In this document: in pieces, positions 1 to 5,077 of the stretch
How positions within the stretch are numbered: the stretch's first letter is position 1
Layout: each line of letters opens with the position of its first letter
Source: Alphaproteobacteria bacterium
GTDB taxonomy: Bacteria; Pseudomonadota; Alphaproteobacteria; Reyranellales; Reyranellaceae
NCBI GenBank assembly: GCA_013290035.1
Contig: JABCYT010000329.1
Location: 1 to 5,095 of the forward strand
DNA: 5,095 nucleotides
Reading direction: 5' to 3'
Notes under the pieces: model-generated
Told to the model about the DNA's origin: nothing
The model's input: only the letters and a program-made list of their open reading frames with translations
Databases searched by the model: none
Translations under genes and position numbers: made by a program

Positions 1-2
1 CG

Positions 3-980
3 CCTGCCCAGGCCGCCCCGCCGCCGCCCCCACCGCAGCCCTCGCTGCAAGCGCCGCGGCCTCGGATGGGCCTGAGTGCACCGATTGGCACGACGATGGA
101 TCCGCGCGCGGCGCTCAAGGCGCCGGACAGCAGTTCGGCCAAGCAGGGACCAACGGTCGAGGCCACGACGGCGCCCGAGGCCAAGCCCGAGCCGCCAAAG
201 GAAGCCTCCACGACCCAACCGAAGGAGATCGTGAAGCCCGAGCCGGCTCAGGAGGCAGCTAAGGAAGAGCCGGCGAAGGAGGTGGCGAAAGCCGAACCGG
301 AAGCAAAGCCCGAACCGGCAAAGGAGCCGCCGAAGGAAGAGCAGCAACAAGCAGCCCTCGCACCGCAGCCAGCCCCCGCTCCTCAGCCGCCACCGCCAAC
401 GCTCGAAAAGGCCCTGCCGCCGCTCGAGGCGCCGCCGCCGCCGGTGACGTCGCGCGAAATCCCGCGACCCGCCCCGCCGCCTCCACCCCCTCCGCCGCCG
501 AAGCCACAACCGCAGGCGCAACCGGCGCCGCGGCCGCCGCCACAGCAGGTGCCGCCGGCGGCGCGGCAGCAGCTGCCGTCATCACCGCTCTCCAATCCCC
601 CTCAGACACATTCGCCGGCAGAGCCTCAACAGGCTTCGCGCCAGGCGCCCTCCTCGGCGTTCGTCAATCCCGCGGACCTCTATGGGCAGCGCAAGGCGCA
701 GGAAGACTATGTCTGGAGCGTCACCCGGCAGATCGCCGCGCATCGCTTTTATGCGCGCGAAACCAGCGAGGAAGGGCTCGTCGTGGTGCTGATGACGATC
801 GCCCGCAATGGGCGGTTGCTCGACGCCGTCATCAGCAGATCGAGCGGCTCCAAGACGCTCGACAAGGGGACGCTCGACGTCGTCCACGCCGCCGGCCCCT
901 ACGCGCCGTTGCCGAATGATGTGGTTGGCGATCGGCACACATTCGTCGTGCCGCTCAACTACCGGCGCAACGATCAGTAG
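3..980 (+). CDS. TonB-family energy transducer, 5' end cut by window edge (TonB paralogue 1)
   Basis: The reading frame is open to the left edge, so the first in-window ATG (66) is not the likely start; the missing part should hold the cytoplasmic tail and membrane helix. Visible are 325 codons. First comes a Pro-rich segment, then a charged Lys/Glu/Pro stretch (about 170-345, with KPEP-type repeats like the stiff periplasmic rod of TonB), then a Pro/Gln-rich stretch including nine prolines in a row (474-500). The last ~100 residues form a TonB C-terminal domain: VTRQIAAHRFY, then IARNGRLLDAVISRSSG, then YAPLP near the end. The family's usual YP after the first helix is YA here. Such proteins carry proton-motive-force energy from ExbB/ExbD to outer-membrane receptors; no exbB, exbD or receptor gene is in the window, so the partner is unknown. 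It is followed after 60 bp by a paralogue, probably in the same operon. TolA-like function is an alternative. Confidence 0.85.
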   Translation, partial: PAQAAPPPPPPQPSLQAPRPRMGLSAPIGTTMDPRAALKAPDSSSAKQGPTVEATTAPEAKPEPPKEASTTQPKEIVKPEPAQEAAKEEPAKEVAKAEPEAKPEPAKEPPKEEQQQAALAPQPAPAPQPPPPTLEKALPPLEAPPPPVTSREIPRPAPPPPPPPPPKPQPQAQPAPRPPPQQVPPAARQQLPSSPLSNPPQTHSPAEPQQASRQAPSSAFVNPADLYGQRKAQEDYVWSVTRQIAAHRFYARETSEEGLVVVLMTIARNGRLLDAVISRSSGSKTLDKGTLDVVHAAGPYAPLPNDVVGDRHTFVVPLNYRRNDQ

Positions 981-1040
981 TCGGCGGCTGCGGCCGATCG
1001 ACTAGCCGCCGACCCGGACCGCCCGTAGAACGGGATCGCC
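981..1040 (+). other. Intergenic stem-loop between the two TonB-like genes
   Basis: A perfect 10-bp inverted repeat, GTCGGCGGCT (980-989) and AGCCGCCGAC (1004-1013), encloses a 14-base loop and begins at the last base of the upstream stop codon. No T-tract follows, so it is not a classical intrinsic terminator; a role in mRNA 3'-end stability, processing or partial termination is possible. A second small hairpin, CCCGT (1022-1026) and ACGGG (1030-1034), lies next to the following GTG start and overlaps its weak GGGA ribosome-binding sequence (1032-1035). The inverted repeats are seen directly; their function is inferred. Confidence 0.45.
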
Positions 1041-1955
1041 GTGACCTACGATATCGCTCTCGCCCCGCCGCGATTTCAGCACATGCCGCCCGCCGCCCTG
1101 GCGCTGGCGATCCTGCTGCACGTCCTGATCGGCGCGGCGATGTGGTGGATCGCGCCGCTGCAGGCCACCGAGCCTGACGACCAGCCGATCATGGTGATGT
1201 TCGACAGCACGCCGTCGAATGTCGGCCTGCAGGCGCCTGAGAAAGCCGGCCCAGCGGCGGAGCAGGCGGCCGCGAGCCCGCAGCAGCCGTCGACCGAACC
1301 ACCGCGCGAGGAGCCTCGGCAGCAGGCCCTCGCACCGCCGCAGCCATCGGCGACTCCGGCGCCGCCGCAGCCTAGGCCGCCCTCCGAAGCCAAGCCCGAG
1401 CCGGAGCAGGTCCCGACGCTGCCGATCTTCGAGTTCTCGGTGCCGCCCGCGCCCGAGCCGGTGCCTCCGCCCTCATCGCGCGACTTTGCCAGGCCGGCGG
1501 CGCCCCATCCGCCGCCGCGGCCCGTGCAGCGCGCGCAGCCGATGCCGCGCCTGGCGCCGCCGGCGCCGCAGCGGCTGCCTTCCGAAGCGCCCGCGACCAT
1601 GCCGTCGCCGATGCCGGGCCCCGATCGGGGGGACGTGCTGATCGGCCAGGGACGACAGCGCAACGATTACCTGTCGCGGGTCGCGCGCCAGATCGCGCAG
1701 TACCGCGCTTATCCGGCCGGCGCCTCGAACAACAACCAGGGCGGCCGGGTGGTGATGCGCGTGACCGTGGCGCGCGACGGTCGCGTGCTCGACGTGCGCG
1801 TCGGCACGTCGAGCGGCTGGCCAGCCATCGATGCGGCCGAACTCGAGACCATCCGACGGGCGGCGCCCTTCCCACCGTTGCCGAGCGAGATGCCGGGCGA
1901 TCCAGTGGTCCTGGTGCTGCCGGTGACCTACAACCCGCCCGGGCGCGGGCGCTGA
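1041..1955 (+). CDS. TonB-family energy transducer (TonB paralogue 2)
   Basis: This is a complete 304-residue protein. The GTG at 1041 is the first start codon after an in-frame TAG (1026-1028) and has a weak GGGA five bases upstream. An alternative ATG at 1083 (residue 15) has no visible ribosome-binding site. Residues 1-16 form a short cytoplasmic tail. Residues about 17-38 are one membrane helix containing His27, in the position of the histidine important for coupling to ExbB/ExbD in TonB/TolA. Residues about 60-195 are a Pro/Ala/Glu-rich periplasmic linker. Residues about 200-300 are the TonB C-terminal domain (VARQIAQYRAYP, then VARDGRVLDVRVGTSSG, then FPPLP). It should span the inner membrane and pass energy to outer-membrane receptors. 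The C-terminal domain aligns readily with the upstream gene, suggesting duplication; the linkers differ. It converges with the DUF3501 gene, leaving four bases between stop codons. Substrate cannot be read from the sequence. Confidence 0.88.
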   Translation: MTYDIALAPPRFQHMPPAALALAILLHVLIGAAMWWIAPLQATEPDDQPIMVMFDSTPSNVGLQAPEKAGPAAEQAAASPQQPSTEPPREEPRQQALAPPQPSATPAPPQPRPPSEAKPEPEQVPTLPIFEFSVPPAPEPVPPPSSRDFARPAAPHPPPRPVQRAQPMPRLAPPAPQRLPSEAPATMPSPMPGPDRGDVLIGQGRQRNDYLSRVARQIAQYRAYPAGASNNNQGGRVVMRVTVARDGRVLDVRVGTSSGWPAIDAAELETIRRAAPFPPLPSEMPGDPVVLVLPVTYNPPGRGR

Positions 1956-1958
1956 AGG

Positions 1959-1988
1959 GTCAGGCGAAGTCGAGCGCCAGCGCCTGAC
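1959..1988. other. Stem-loop at the convergent gene ends, possible bidirectional 3'-end signal
   Basis: A perfect 8-bp inverted repeat, GTCAGGCG (1959-1966) and CGCCTGAC (1981-1988), has a 14-base loop. It starts four bases after the TonB-like stop codon and covers the stop and last codons of the DUF3501 gene on the other strand. No U-tract is present on either strand, so intrinsic termination is unproven. It is the only structured element between two convergent transcription units. Confidence 0.3.
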
Positions 1989-2547
1989 GGACTGCCGGCG
2001 GCATCACCGCCATGTGGCCGTAGTTGGGATGGTCGAAGCCCACGACAACGTCGCCGGCACCGCTGCGGAAGGCAGTGATCGCGGCCGGCGTGAACGGAAA
2101 GCGCAGGAACTGCACGGACGATGCCTTGCCGTCCTCGCGCGTGCGTTCCTGGTCATCCTCCGACACGCCGCGGATCGTGTCGGCGCCGATCCGCAGGAAG
2201 GCCCTGGTCTCGACGCCGCCGAGCGTGGCCAGCACGCGCGCGCGGCGGATCGGATCGTCGATCTCGAACATGACGGTCGCCACCAGTTCGCTGCCCTGGG
2301 GGATCAACGGATTGTAGGCCGCAAGCTCGTCGGCAATCTGCGCCGCGCCGCCTTTTTCGATGAACAGCATCTCGTGCACCTGATGCAGCATCGTCTCATA
2401 GGATTCGAAATAGAACGTCGCGAAGGGGCCGACCTCCAGTCGGCGGTTCTTCTTGATCGCGGAAATCTGCCGACGGCGTTCGGCGCGCAGCTTCGCATAC
2501 TCGACGAGCGGCAGGATGGCGGAGGTTTCGATCTTGCGCGGAGTCAC
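1960..2547 (-). CDS. DUF3501 family protein
   Basis: This 195-residue protein begins at a GTG at 2547. GGAG (2559-2556) lies eight bases upstream, and the GTG overlaps the upstream stop codon as GTGA, a usual sign of translational coupling. The same frame stays open far upstream, but that part lies inside the Fe-S protein gene and reads as low-complexity Arg-rich shadow. The sequence resembles DUF3501 in length and in its features: a basic N-terminal helix (about 16-36), FATFYFESYETMLHQVHEM (about 42-60), and a Pro-flanked region with an FEIDDP motif (about 94-99). There is no signal peptide or membrane segment, so it is probably cytoplasmic. The family's biochemical function is unknown to me. 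It is commonly found beside rubrerythrin and GlpC/HdrD-like genes, exactly the order here, so a role as accessory or partner of that redox pair is inferred. It has no cysteines; several acidic residues and histidines (Glu48, Glu51, His55, His58, Glu59) could bind metal, which is untested. Confidence 0.82.
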   Translation of the reverse strand: MTPRKIETSAILPLVEYAKLRAERRRQISAIKKNRRLEVGPFATFYFESYETMLHQVHEMLFIEKGGAAQIADELAAYNPLIPQGSELVATVMFEIDDPIRRARVLATLGGVETRAFLRIGADTIRGVSEDDQERTREDGKASSVQFLRFPFTPAAITAFRSGAGDVVVGFDHPNYGHMAVMPPAVRQALALDFA

Positions 2548-3902
2548 GGCTCTCGCTCCATCAATCCATAGGCGCGCGCCAGGAGCTCGATCGGATGAAG
2601 GGCGCGAAAGGGCTCGGGCCTCTTCTCGCCGGCAGTCATTTCCATGACCTGCATGAGATGTTCGGCCGCCAGCGGGCACTCGGACACCACGAAGCGCGTG
2701 TCGTTCTTCAGCGCTGCCTGGGCGGCCGGCTTGCCGACCTTCATCGCGATCTCGAAATTCTCGCTGCGGGCGCCCCAGATGCCGCCATGGCCGCTGCAGC
2801 GCTCGATGACGGCGACCCGCGTCTTGGGTGCCAGGCGCAGCATCTCGGCCGCCTTGGCGCCCATGTTCTGCGCGCGGGCATGACAGGCAAGGTGCACGCT
2901 CACGCCGCCTTCGATCGGCTCGAGGCCGGGCGCCAGCCCGTCCTTCTTGGCGATGTCGACGACGTACTCCGAGACGTCGAAGGTCGCCTGCGACAGGCGC
3001 TCCACAGCAGGATCCTTGGGCAGGATGAGCGGCCATTCGAACTTGAGCATGAGGGCGCAGGACGGCGTGAGCGCGATCACGTCATAGCCCTTGTCGATCC
3101 ACGGCAGCAGCGCCGCCGTCACCTGCCGCGCCGCCGCCGCCACCGCTTCGATATCGCCCAGCTCCAGCTTGGGCATGCCGCAGCAGGCGGGATAGACCAC
3201 CTCGGTCTCCACGCCGTTCTTGGCCAGCACCGCACGCGCAGCCGCGCCGATATCGGTCCTGTTGAAGTTGACGTAGCAGGTGGCGTAGAGCACGGCCTTG
3301 CGCTTGCCGAAGGCAGGCGCTGCCTGGTTGACCGGCGTCGCTTCGCGCGCGGCGCGGATTTCGAACGTCTCGCCATCGTAGCGCGGCAGGCGGGCGCCGT
3401 GGTGGATGCCGGCAAACCGTTCGATGGCGGGGCGCGTTAAGGTGTTGGTTTCATCGGTCGCCCAGTTGGCGAGGCCGGCGGCGAAGGTGCCGAGCCGGCC
3501 GGCACGGTCGGTATCCGCGAGCTGGCCATCGACAAAGCCGATACCGTTCTTGCGCGCCTGCACGGCGCGATGGCGCAGCATGAGATGCGGGAAATCGACC
3601 GCCCATTCGTGCGGCGGCACGTAGGGGCACTTGGTCATGAAGCACATGTCGCAGAGCGTGCAGGCCTCTTCGACCTGGGCGTAGTCCTCCTTCTTCACGC
3701 CGTCGACTTCGCCGGTCGAACCATTGTCGATCAAATCGAACAGCCGCGGGAAGGAATCGCACAAGTTGAAGCAGCGCCGGCAGCCATGGCAGATGTGGAA
3801 TATCCGTTCCATCTCCGCTTCGAGCGCCTTGTCGTCCCAGAACCACGGGTTCTGCCAATCCAGGACGTGGCGGGTGGGGGCTTCCAGGCTGCCTTCGCGC
3901 AT
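2544..3902 (-). CDS. GlpC/HdrD-like Fe-S oxidoreductase (two [4Fe-4S] motifs, two CCG-type modules)
   Basis: This 452-residue cytoplasmic-type protein has two ferredoxin-like cysteine clusters. The first is C38-x2-C41-x2-C44-x3-C48; the second is C81-x2-C84-x2-C87-x4-C92 followed by Pro. Two cysteine-rich modules of the CCG family follow. The first has C209, the pair C240-C241-Gly and C282. The second has C340, then C369 in ERCSGHGG where a CCG would be expected, and C409. This layout is that of the anaerobic glycerol-3-phosphate dehydrogenase subunit C / heterodisulfide reductase D family, which moves electrons between a flavin or ferredoxin partner and quinone, heterodisulfide or another acceptor. 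No GlpA-, GlpB- or HdrA-like flavoprotein is nearby, so true GlpC function is unlikely. The ATG at 3902 has no clear ribosome-binding site. The gene lies 78 bp after rubrerythrin, beyond a hairpin terminator, and overlaps DUF3501 by 4 bp. Electron exchange with rubrerythrin is inferred from gene order. Confidence 0.88.
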   Translation of the reverse strand: MREGSLEAPTRHVLDWQNPWFWDDKALEAEMERIFHICHGCRRCFNLCDSFPRLFDLIDNGSTGEVDGVKKEDYAQVEEACTLCDMCFMTKCPYVPPHEWAVDFPHLMLRHRAVQARKNGIGFVDGQLADTDRAGRLGTFAAGLANWATDETNTLTRPAIERFAGIHHGARLPRYDGETFEIRAAREATPVNQAAPAFGKRKAVLYATCYVNFNRTDIGAAARAVLAKNGVETEVVYPACCGMPKLELGDIEAVAAAARQVTAALLPWIDKGYDVIALTPSCALMLKFEWPLILPKDPAVERLSQATFDVSEYVVDIAKKDGLAPGLEPIEGGVSVHLACHARAQNMGAKAAEMLRLAPKTRVAVIERCSGHGGIWGARSENFEIAMKVGKPAAQAALKNDTRFVVSECPLAAEHLMQVMEMTAGEKRPEPFRALHPIELLARAYGLMEREP

Positions 3903-3936
3903 GACGATGCCGTTTCAATGAGGCTGGGGTAGGACG

Positions 3937-3963
3937 AAAAAGGGGACCCGCACGGGTCCCCTT
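3937..3963 (-). terminator. Intrinsic terminator or attenuator after rubrerythrin
   Basis: Read on the minus strand, AAGGGGACCC (3963-3954) pairs perfectly with GGGTCCCCTT (3949-3940) around a GTGC tetraloop. A run of five T follows (3941-3937), two of which belong to the stem. It begins 17 bases after the rubrerythrin stop and ends 34 bases before the Fe-S gene start. The stem is strong but the unpaired U-tract is short, so partial read-through is plausible and would give more rubrerythrin than downstream products. I see no convincing separate promoter between this hairpin and the next start codon. Confidence 0.75.
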
Positions 3964-3970
3964 CGCAAAG

Positions 3971-3985
3971 CCTGAGAAGCTCAGG
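3971..3985 (-). other. Small inverted repeat over the rubrerythrin stop codon
   Basis: CCTGAG (3971-3976) and CTCAGG (3980-3985) form a perfect 6-bp repeat with a three-base loop, spanning the TGA stop of rubrerythrin and lying just before the larger terminator hairpin. It could be chance; a role in 3'-end stability is possible. Confidence 0.25.
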
Positions 3986-4400
3986 CCATCGTGTCGAGCG
4001 CCTTCTGAAAGCGGCCGGCATGGCTCTTCTCCGCCTTGGCCAGCGTCTCGAACCAGTCGGCGACTTCGGCGAATCCTTCCTCACGCGCCGTGCGCGCCAT
4101 GCCCGGATACATGTCGGTGTATTCGTGCGTCTCGCCCGCTATCGCGGCCTTGAGGTTGGAGCCCGTGGGACCGATCGGCAGTCCGGTCGCCGGGTCGCCG
4201 CTCACTTCGAGGAATTCGAGATGGCCGTGCGCGTGTCCGGTCTCGCCCTCGGCGGTCGAGCGGAACACGGCGGCGACGTCGTTGTAGCCTTCGACGTCGG
4301 CCTTTTGGGCGAAATAGAGATAGCGGCGGTTGGCCTGGCTCTCGCCCGCGAACGCTGCCTTCAGATTGTCCTCGGTCTTGGATCCCTTGAGGTTCGCCAT
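3981..4400 (-). CDS. Rubrerythrin, single-domain (no rubredoxin domain)
   Basis: This 139-residue ferritin-like four-helix protein carries a full set of diiron ligands in the rubrerythrin pattern: Glu20 (in [17 protein letters not shown]), Glu53-x2-His56, Glu90-x2-Glu93 (in [12 protein letters not shown]) and Glu124-x2-His127. Classical rubrerythrin is about 190 residues and ends in a rubredoxin domain with two CxxC pairs. This protein stops after the last helix and contains no cysteine, so it needs an external electron donor. The family reduces hydrogen peroxide in the cytoplasm; related proteins handle iron or oxygen. The ATG at 4400 is well supported by AAGGGAGAAG with GGGAG seven bases upstream (4412-4408). 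It has its own likely promoter with an Irr box just upstream, lies 133 bp after irr on the same strand, and is followed by a hairpin terminator and then the Fe-S gene. Family assignment is firm; peroxidase activity and the donor are inferred. Confidence 0.93.
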   Translation of the reverse strand: MANLKGSKTEDNLKAAFAGESQANRRYLYFAQKADVEGYNDVAAVFRSTAEGETGHAHGHLEFLEVSGDPATGLPIGPTGSNLKAAIAGETHEYTDMYPGMARTAREEGFAEVADWFETLAKAEKSHAGRFQKALDTMA

Positions 4401-4407
4401 GAATCTT

Positions 4408-4414
4408 CTCCCTT
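4408..4414 (-). promoter_or_regulatory. Ribosome-binding site of rubrerythrin
   Basis: AAGGGAG on the minus strand, seven bases before the ATG at 4400, is the best Shine-Dalgarno sequence in the window. It contrasts with the absent or weak sites in front of irr and the Fe-S gene, which suggests high translation of rubrerythrin. Confidence 0.7.
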
Positions 4415-4454
4415 CATGCTGTGCGATCGGCCCCTCGACCGATCTGGCAAACGG

Positions 4455-4483
4455 ATATTGGGTAGCCGTCGCGGTCGCGTCAA
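4455..4483 (-). promoter_or_regulatory. Predicted sigma70-type promoter of rubrerythrin
   Basis: On the minus strand, TTGACG (4483-4478) is followed after exactly 17 bases by CAATAT (4460-4455). The -35 element matches five of six consensus bases; the -10 element is weak by E. coli standards but acceptable for alphaproteobacteria. Transcription would start near 4448, leaving a leader of about 50 bases before the ATG. The Irr box sits four bases upstream of the -35 element. Confidence 0.5.
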
Positions 4484-4487
4484 GTTG

Positions 4488-4504
4488 TTTAGAACAGTTC
4501 TAAA
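4488..4504. promoter_or_regulatory. Irr box (iron control element, ICE)
   Basis: TTTAGAACAGTTCTAAA is a perfect palindrome of 8+1+8 bases, AT-rich within GC-rich surroundings. It agrees with the Irr operator of alphaproteobacteria as I recall it (TTAGAA, three bases, TTCTAA). It lies 30 bp after the irr stop and 88 bp before the rubrerythrin start, four bases upstream of the predicted -35, centred near -48 from the inferred transcription start. The position therefore points to control of rubrerythrin rather than of irr. A site just upstream of -35 can activate or hinder polymerase, so the sign of control is open. The box is seen directly; binding by the adjacent Irr is inference. Confidence 0.82.
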
Positions 4505-4533
4505 AACTGAAAACGATTCGCAGCATAAAGGCG

Positions 4534-4953
4534 CTAGCGGCGGACCCTGACGATCACATCGACGCGCGACAGGCGCGTGCCCTTGGGCGGCGTTGGCAGC
4601 CCGGCGATGGTCACCTTGTCGGACGGGAAGTCGTGCAATTCGCCGTCCGGTTCGACAAAGAAGTGATGATGATGGCCGGTATTGGTGTCGAAGTACGACC
4701 GGCCGGGCGCGACCACGACTTCACGCAGCAGGCCGGCATCGCGGAACTGGTTGAGGGCGTTGTAGACCGTGGCCAGCGAGACCGGCAGGCGCGTCGCGCG
4801 GACTTCGGCATGCAGGCCTTCGGCCGTGACATGGCGATGCTCGCCCTCGAACAGCAGGCGCGCCAACGCCACCCGCTGGCGCGTTGGACGCAAGCCGACC
4901 GCGCGCAGGCGGGCGGTGAAATCGGGGCTGGTTCCGGACATCGCAGGGCCCAT
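4534..4953 (-). CDS. irr: Irr-type Fur-superfamily iron response regulator
   Basis: This 139-residue protein has the Fur fold: a winged-helix domain (about 12-85) with GLRPTRQR (20-27) and the recognition-helix region VSLATVYNALNQFRDAGLL (58-76), then a dimerisation domain with YFDTNTGHHHHFF (87-99). The GLRPTRQR and VSLATVYN motifs, the His run (94-97) and the C-terminal VDVIVRVR are characteristic of Irr rather than Fur, Zur or PerR. Irr senses iron through haem availability and regulates haem synthesis, iron uptake and iron-using genes. The protein has no cysteine at all: the N-terminal Cys-Pro haem regulatory motif of the Bradyrhizobium protein is missing, as is a Fur-type zinc site. Two starts are possible, ATG 4953 and ATG 4941; neither has a clear ribosome-binding site. 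An Irr box follows the gene, in front of rubrerythrin on the same strand. No terminator is visible after irr, so read-through into rubrerythrin is possible. Confidence 0.9.
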   Translation of the reverse strand: MGPAMSGTSPDFTARLRAVGLRPTRQRVALARLLFEGEHRHVTAEGLHAEVRATRLPVSLATVYNALNQFRDAGLLREVVVAPGRSYFDTNTGHHHHFFVEPDGELHDFPSDKVTIAGLPTPPKGTRLSRVDVIVRVRR

Positions 4954-5006
4954 ATGTAAGCAGTAGGACGGCTCGTGAAAAGGCCCTGTCGGCCCGATTC
5001 GCCGGT

Positions 5007-5035
5007 TTGCGCTGGGCGTCGGGCATCCCTATTCT
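5007..5035 (+). promoter_or_regulatory. Possible promoter for the gene entering the right edge
   Basis: TTGCGC (5007-5012) and TATTCT (5030-5035) are separated by 17 bases and point toward the right edge. The -35 match is poor and the -10 match is four of six. Transcription would start near 5042, about 35 bases before the proposed GTG. No Irr box is visible in the 124 bp between irr and this gene. Confidence 0.3.
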
Positions 5036-5077
5036 GCCGCCGAATCCAGTTTCGGATGGCCCGCGGGACGGTGAAAG

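Noticed and set aside
66..68. ATG at 66 as the start of the first TonB-like gene
   Set aside because: The frame is open upstream to the window edge with Pro-rich linker sequence, there is no ribosome-binding site, and a TonB-like protein needs an N-terminal membrane helix, which must lie to the left.
170..345. Lys/Glu/Pro-rich repeats as a DNA repeat element
   Set aside because: The repetition is in the amino-acid pattern of a periplasmic linker and codons vary between copies, so it is protein composition, not a mobile or tandem DNA repeat.
259..609. Minus-strand Ala-rich frames opposite the Pro-rich linker of the first TonB-like gene
   Set aside because: Low-complexity antisense of Pro/Gln/Glu codons; no ribosome-binding site or domain.
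1076..1663. Minus-strand Gly/Cys-rich frame opposite the second TonB-like gene
   Set aside because: Gly- and Cys-rich composition is the mirror of Pro/Ala codons (CCG, GCC) on the other strand; the cysteines show no spaced metal-binding motif.
2548..3036. Upstream extension of the DUF3501 frame by about 160 codons to a start at 3036
   Set aside because: It lies wholly inside the Fe-S protein gene in another frame, gives Arg-rich low-complexity sequence, and the GTG at 2547 with GGAG and a GTGA overlap starts exactly where family-like sequence begins.
2595..3440. Long plus-strand frame (281 codons) opposite the Fe-S protein gene
   Set aside because: Its Arg/His/Gly/Ala-rich translation is typical of the antisense of a GC-rich gene, and it overlaps a gene with clear catalytic cysteine motifs.
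4488..4504. The palindrome after irr read as its transcription terminator
   Set aside because: The stem would be AU-rich with a one-base loop and no following U-tract; sequence and position fit an operator for rubrerythrin far better.
4020..4550. Plus-strand frame opposite rubrerythrin and crossing the Irr box
   Set aside because: It is antisense to a firmly identified rubrerythrin, contains no recognisable domain and would run through the regulatory region.
5031..5045. ATTC-N7-GAAT as a second Irr box between irr and the right-edge gene
   Set aside because: Half-sites are only four bases with the wrong spacing and lack the TTTAGAA/TTCTAAA core.
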